Positions 5,331 to 7,761 of a stretch of DNA of 7,761 nt are shown piece after piece. Position numbers and translations under genes: made by a program. The notes beneath the pieces were generated by a model. The model saw only the letters and a list, made by a program, of their open reading frames with translations, searched no databases and was not told the DNA's origin. This DNA comes from Sulfurihydrogenibium yellowstonense SS-5 (GTDB lineage: Bacteria; Aquificota; Aquificia; Aquificales; Hydrogenothermaceae), in NCBI RefSeq assembly GCF_000173615.1, contig NZ_ABZS01000075.1, positions 1-7,761 of the forward strand, read 5' to 3'. How positions within the stretch are numbered: the stretch's first letter is position 1; every line of letters starts with the position of its first letter.

Positions 5331-7376
5331 TTGAGCGAAAAGAAAATAGTTATTGTAGAATCACCAAAAAAAGCAAAAGAGATATCACACTTTTTAGGAA
5401 AAGATTTTATTGTGAAAGCAACAGTAGGGCACTTTAAAGACCTTCCAGAAAATGAAATGGGAGTTGACCTAAACACCTATGAGCCAAAATTTGTGATAAA
5501 ATCTCAAAACCATAAAAAAATCTTATCAGAAATAAAAAAATTAGCAGAAAAATCGGAAGTAATCATAGCAACTGACCCAGATAGAGAAGGATACGCTATA
5601 GGATATTTTATGTATGAAGAATTAAAGAAAAAAGCAAAGGAAGTAAAAAGAGCAGAATTTCATGAAATAACCAAAGAGCATATTAAAGAAAAAATAAAAA
5701 ACGCTATCCCTTTTGAAAAAACAAACTTTGGATTATTTAATGCGTTTCTTGGAAGAAGGGTTGGGGATAGGATTGTCGGTTATACACTATCACCAATAGC
5801 ATCAAGAGAAATAGGTGGAAGGTTTAGCGTTGGTAGAGTTCAGTCTCCGGCTGTAAGATTGGTAGTAGAAAGAGAGATAGAAATTCAAAATTTCAAACCA
5901 ACGCCTTACTACGTGTTATCTGCGGTTTTATCAAAGGCAGTTCATGAACTGCTCTACACATTTACAGCTACTTACGAAAATTCAAAAATAGAAAACAAAG
6001 AAGAAGCAGAGAAAATCTATTTGGATATAAAAGATGAAAAAACAGCTACTTTAAAAAAAGTAGAAAAAAAGCAAGTAAAACAATCTCCAAAACCACCATT
6101 CACAACATCTACACTTCAACAGTCGGCAAGTACAGTTTATAGATTCCCGCCAGAAAAAACGATGATGTTAGCCCAAGACCTTTTTGAAAGCGGGCTTATC
6201 ACATACCACAGAACAGACAGTGTAAGAATAAGCGAAAAGGCTATAGATGGAATTAGAAATCTAATAAACAAAGAGTTTGGTAAAGATTATCTGCCGGAAA
6301 AAATAAGAGTTTACAAATCAAAAAATACACAAGCAGACGCACATGAAGCTATAAGAATCACCCATTTTGTAAACTTAGAAGGACAAAAAAAGCTCATTCA
6401 AGAGAAAGGCTTATCAGAAGACCATTTCAAACTATTAAAGCTTATTTATGAGAGAACAGTAGCATCTCAGATGGCTGATGCAATCTTTGAAAGAACAAAT
6501 GTAACTGTTGATATAAAAGGCTATACATTTAAAGCCAGCGGCTCAATCTTAAAGTTTAAAGGTTATAAAGCTGTTTATGATTTAGAAGAAGAACAAGAGG
6601 AAACCCAAAATTTACCAGATTTGAAAAATAAAGATGTTTTAAACATTGAAAAAATAGATTTGGAAGAAAAATTTACAAAACCGCCGGCGAGATACACAGA
6701 AGGCGGGCTTGTCAAAAAATTGGAAGAGCTTGGTATAGGTAGACCCTCAACCTATGCAACGATAATAAAAACTATAAAAGAAAGAGGCTATGTAGTTAAG
6801 GAAAATGGAAGTTTAAGACCAACAGAAAACGCCTTTCATCTGATTGAATATTTAAACAATCGCTACAATTGGGTGATAGACTACTCTTTTACAAAGAAAA
6901 TGGAAGATTTTCTTGATAAAGTAGAAGAAAATAAAAAAGATTGGAAAGAGTTTGTAAGACAGCTTCACGAAAAATCGGCTTCAAAACAAGATGTGAAAAT
7001 ATCAAAGAAAATGCTTGACTATGCAAAAGATTTAGCAGAAAAGCACGGCAAAAGCATAGAAGAGATAAAAGATGACCCGGAAAAACTAAAAGAGTTTATC
7101 GATGCCCATGCTGAAAAAAACCCATCTCAAAAACAGATAGAATACGCAAAAAGTTTGGCTGAAAAAACGGGGTTGAAATTAACAGATAAAGAGCTTTCAG
7201 ATAGAAAATTGCTTACAAAATGGATAGATAAAGCGAAAAAAGAAATAATGAAAAACTACCAGTTGTCAGAAAAACAAAAAAATGTTTTAATAAAGTATGG
7301 CAGAGAAGATTTGATTGACAACCCGGCTAAAGCTTTAAAGTTCATAAAAAGTAAGCTATCAAGATATAAAAAATAA
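5331..7376 (+). CDS. topA: DNA topoisomerase I (type IA), zinc-finger-less
   Basis: This 681-residue enzyme relaxes negative supercoils by transient 5'-phosphotyrosyl cleavage of one strand. The Toprim domain (about 5-120) has E10 in IVIVESPKKAK and the metal triad D82/D84/E86 in ATDPDREG. Then come FSVGRVQSPAVRLVVERE (165-182), PFTTSTLQQSAS, the active-site Y292 in GLITYHRTDS, ADAHEAIRIT and GIGRPSTYATII. Instead of Cys4 zinc fingers, the C-terminus (about 555-681) has two clear and one fainter degenerate repeats of the SxKQxxYAKxLAEKxG type. The Glu that usually follows DPDREG is Tyr (Y88). A palindrome lies in frame at codons 203-208. The TTG start is supported by AGAGG 7 bases upstream and by the lack of any in-frame ATG before codon 43. 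Confidence 0.96.
   Translation: MSEKKIVIVESPKKAKEISHFLGKDFIVKATVGHFKDLPENEMGVDLNTYEPKFVIKSQNHKKILSEIKKLAEKSEVIIATDPDREGYAIGYFMYEELKKKAKEVKRAEFHEITKEHIKEKIKNAIPFEKTNFGLFNAFLGRRVGDRIVGYTLSPIASREIGGRFSVGRVQSPAVRLVVEREIEIQNFKPTPYYVLSAVLSKAVHELLYTFTATYENSKIENKEEAEKIYLDIKDEKTATLKKVEKKQVKQSPKPPFTTSTLQQSASTVYRFPPEKTMMLAQDLFESGLITYHRTDSVRISEKAIDGIRNLINKEFGKDYLPEKIRVYKSKNTQADAHEAIRITHFVNLEGQKKLIQEKGLSEDHFKLLKLIYERTVASQMADAIFERTNVTVDIKGYTFKASGSILKFKGYKAVYDLEEEQEETQNLPDLKNKDVLNIEKIDLEEKFTKPPARYTEGGLVKKLEELGIGRPSTYATIIKTIKERGYVVKENGSLRPTENAFHLIEYLNNRYNWVIDYSFTKKMEDFLDKVEENKKDWKEFVRQLHEKSASKQDVKISKKMLDYAKDLAEKHGKSIEEIKDDPEKLKEFIDAHAEKNPSQKQIEYAKSLAEKTGLKLTDKELSDRKLLTKWIDKAKKEIMKNYQLSEKQKNVLIKYGREDLIDNPAKALKFIKSKLSRYKK
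5937..5952. repeat. Perfect 16-bp palindrome inside topA
   Basis: GCAGTTCATGAACTGC is a perfect palindrome encoding A-V-H-E-L plus the first base of the next Leu codon (codons 203-208). Its flanks also resemble the intergenic unit: AAGGCAGTTCATGAACTGCT here versus AAGGTCAGTTCATGAGCTGCT at 2201-2221. The insert falls in a strand-turn-strand stretch between VLSAVLSK and TFTATY, where a short loop is expected. Confidence 0.6.
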
Positions 7377-7400
7377 AAAGGGTCGGGATTGCTCCCGACC
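7365..7400 (-). terminator. Intrinsic terminator-shaped hairpin, canonical on the minus strand
   Basis: GGTCGGGA (7381-7388), loop TTGC and TCCCGACC (7393-7400) form a perfect 8-bp GC-rich stem. Read on the minus strand it is followed directly by a T-rich tract (CTTTTTATTTTTT, 7380-7368), the canonical form. On the plus strand a G-rich tract follows instead, so it is not a standard terminator for topA, although the stem begins only 5 bases after the topA stop. No minus-strand gene is visible for it to end. Confidence 0.55.
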
Positions 7401-7401
7401 A

Positions 7402-7424
7402 GGTATGGAGGGGGAGGGAGGGGG
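7402..7424 (+). other. G-run tract, possible G-quadruplex
   Basis: Runs of 2, 2, 5, 3 and 5 guanines separated by one to three bases (GG at 7402 and 7407, GGGGG 7410-7414, GGG 7416-7418, GGGGG 7420-7424) stand out sharply in this AT-rich DNA. Only three runs have three or more Gs, so a two-tetrad or bulged quadruplex is the most that the sequence supports. The opposite strand is CU-rich, with repeated CCCUCC motifs. Confidence 0.5.
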
Positions 7425-7471
7425 ATGCGAACTGAGTGATAATAATATATTAAAATTCGAATATATTTAAA

Positions 7472-7485
7472 ATGACTAAAGTCAT
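7472..7485. promoter_or_regulatory. Inverted repeat before gatC
   Basis: ATGACT-AA-AGTCAT is a 6-bp dyad lying 8 bases before the gatC ribosome binding site. It could be an operator half-site pair or chance. No clear -35/-10 pair was found for gatC. Confidence 0.25.
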
Positions 7486-7503
7486 ATCTTGGAGAGGTGA
7501 AAA

Positions 7504-7761
7504 ATGACAAATCAAATAGGAAAAGAGTTAATTGAAAAGGTGGCAAAATTATCAAACTTGAAATTAAAAGAAGAAGAGATAGAGCTATTTTCAAATCAGT
7601 TTAAAGATATTTTGAGTTTTATAGATAAATTAAATGAAGTTGATGTAAAAGACACATTACCATTTTACGAACTTCAAATTGAAGAGAAATCGGAAAGGGA
7701 AGATATTCCTACAGGCTCAATAACAAACGAAGAAGCATTAAAAAACGCAACACAAGCAGAA
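7504..7761 (+). CDS. gatC: Aspartyl/glutamyl-tRNA amidotransferase subunit C (partial)
   Basis: Eighty-six codons of GatC, running off the window end; the family is about 95 residues, so only the C-terminal tail is missing. GatC stabilises the GatCAB complex, which amidates Glu-tRNA-Gln (and Asp-tRNA-Asn) in bacteria lacking GlnRS or AsnRS. Matching landmarks are VAKLSNLKLKEEEIELFSNQFKDILSFIDKLNEVDV (residues 13-48), a proline-containing linker (DTLPFY) and EDIP...NEEALKNATQAE, the equivalent of the family's RED...LxNAP region. A strong ribosome binding site (GGAGAGGTGA, 7491-7500) lies just before the ATG. It follows topA on the same strand after a 127-bp gap containing the hairpin and G tract. 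Confidence 0.93.
   Translation, partial: MTNQIGKELIEKVAKLSNLKLKEEEIELFSNQFKDILSFIDKLNEVDVKDTLPFYELQIEEKSEREDIPTGSITNEEALKNATQAE

Noticed and set aside
7256..7594. Open frame of 112 codons on the minus strand over the topA end and gatC start
   Set aside because: It is antisense to two real genes. Its PLPPPP stretch is simply the translation of the C-rich strand of the G tract.

Overview
The window is AT-rich. Its proteins are rich in Lys, Glu and Ile, it uses strong AGGAGG-type ribosome binding sites, and genes are tightly overlapped. It looks like a thermophilic Aquificales-type bacterium, and a Sulfurihydrogenibium-like Hydrogenothermaceae is my best guess. That assignment is inference from protein style and composition, not from a marker gene.

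Layout. (1) Positions 1-43, minus strand: the first 14 codons of an exported protein, which continues beyond the window edge. (2) Positions 44-139: its control region, with four TTAA-type boxes at exact 11-bp steps followed by a TATAAT. This is the usual architecture of a promoter activated by an OmpR/PhoB-family regulator. (3) Positions 136-2096, minus: a two-component operon, response regulator then membrane histidine kinase, joined by an ATGA overlap and transcribed towards the exported protein gene. (4) Positions 2097-2673: a divergent intergenic region packed with palindromes and degenerate dispersed repeats. (5) Positions 2674-4563, plus: an operon of a DHH/DHHA1 phosphoesterase, a TetR-family regulator and D-aminoacyl-tRNA deacylase (dtd). 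(6) Positions 4566-4778 (possibly 4790), minus: a small single-span membrane protein, convergent with dtd and only 2 bp from it. (7) Positions 4791-5330: a second repeat-bearing intergenic region ending in a very good sigma70-type promoter. (8) Positions 5331-7376, plus: DNA topoisomerase I with a TTG start, no zinc fingers, and degenerate C-terminal repeats. (9) Positions 7377-7503: a GC-rich hairpin and a G-run tract, very unlike the surrounding DNA. (10) Positions 7504-7761, plus: gatC, cut by the window end.

How they fit together. The two-component pair probably senses an envelope signal and controls the exported protein gene downstream. The DHH-TetR-dtd operon combines an RNA/nucleotide phosphoesterase, a ligand-responsive repressor and a translation-proofreading enzyme. 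topA and gatC are housekeeping genes.

The main items outside the genes are: the 11-bp box array; a TTCATGAA palindrome family with one copy in frame inside topA; a diverged repeat of about 70 bp placed in the same orientation upstream of both plus-strand transcription units; and a terminator-shaped hairpin between topA and gatC that is canonical only on the minus strand, where it would end a CU-rich RNA carrying anti-Shine-Dalgarno-like motifs. I see no CRISPR array, tRNA, rRNA, transposase or prophage gene.
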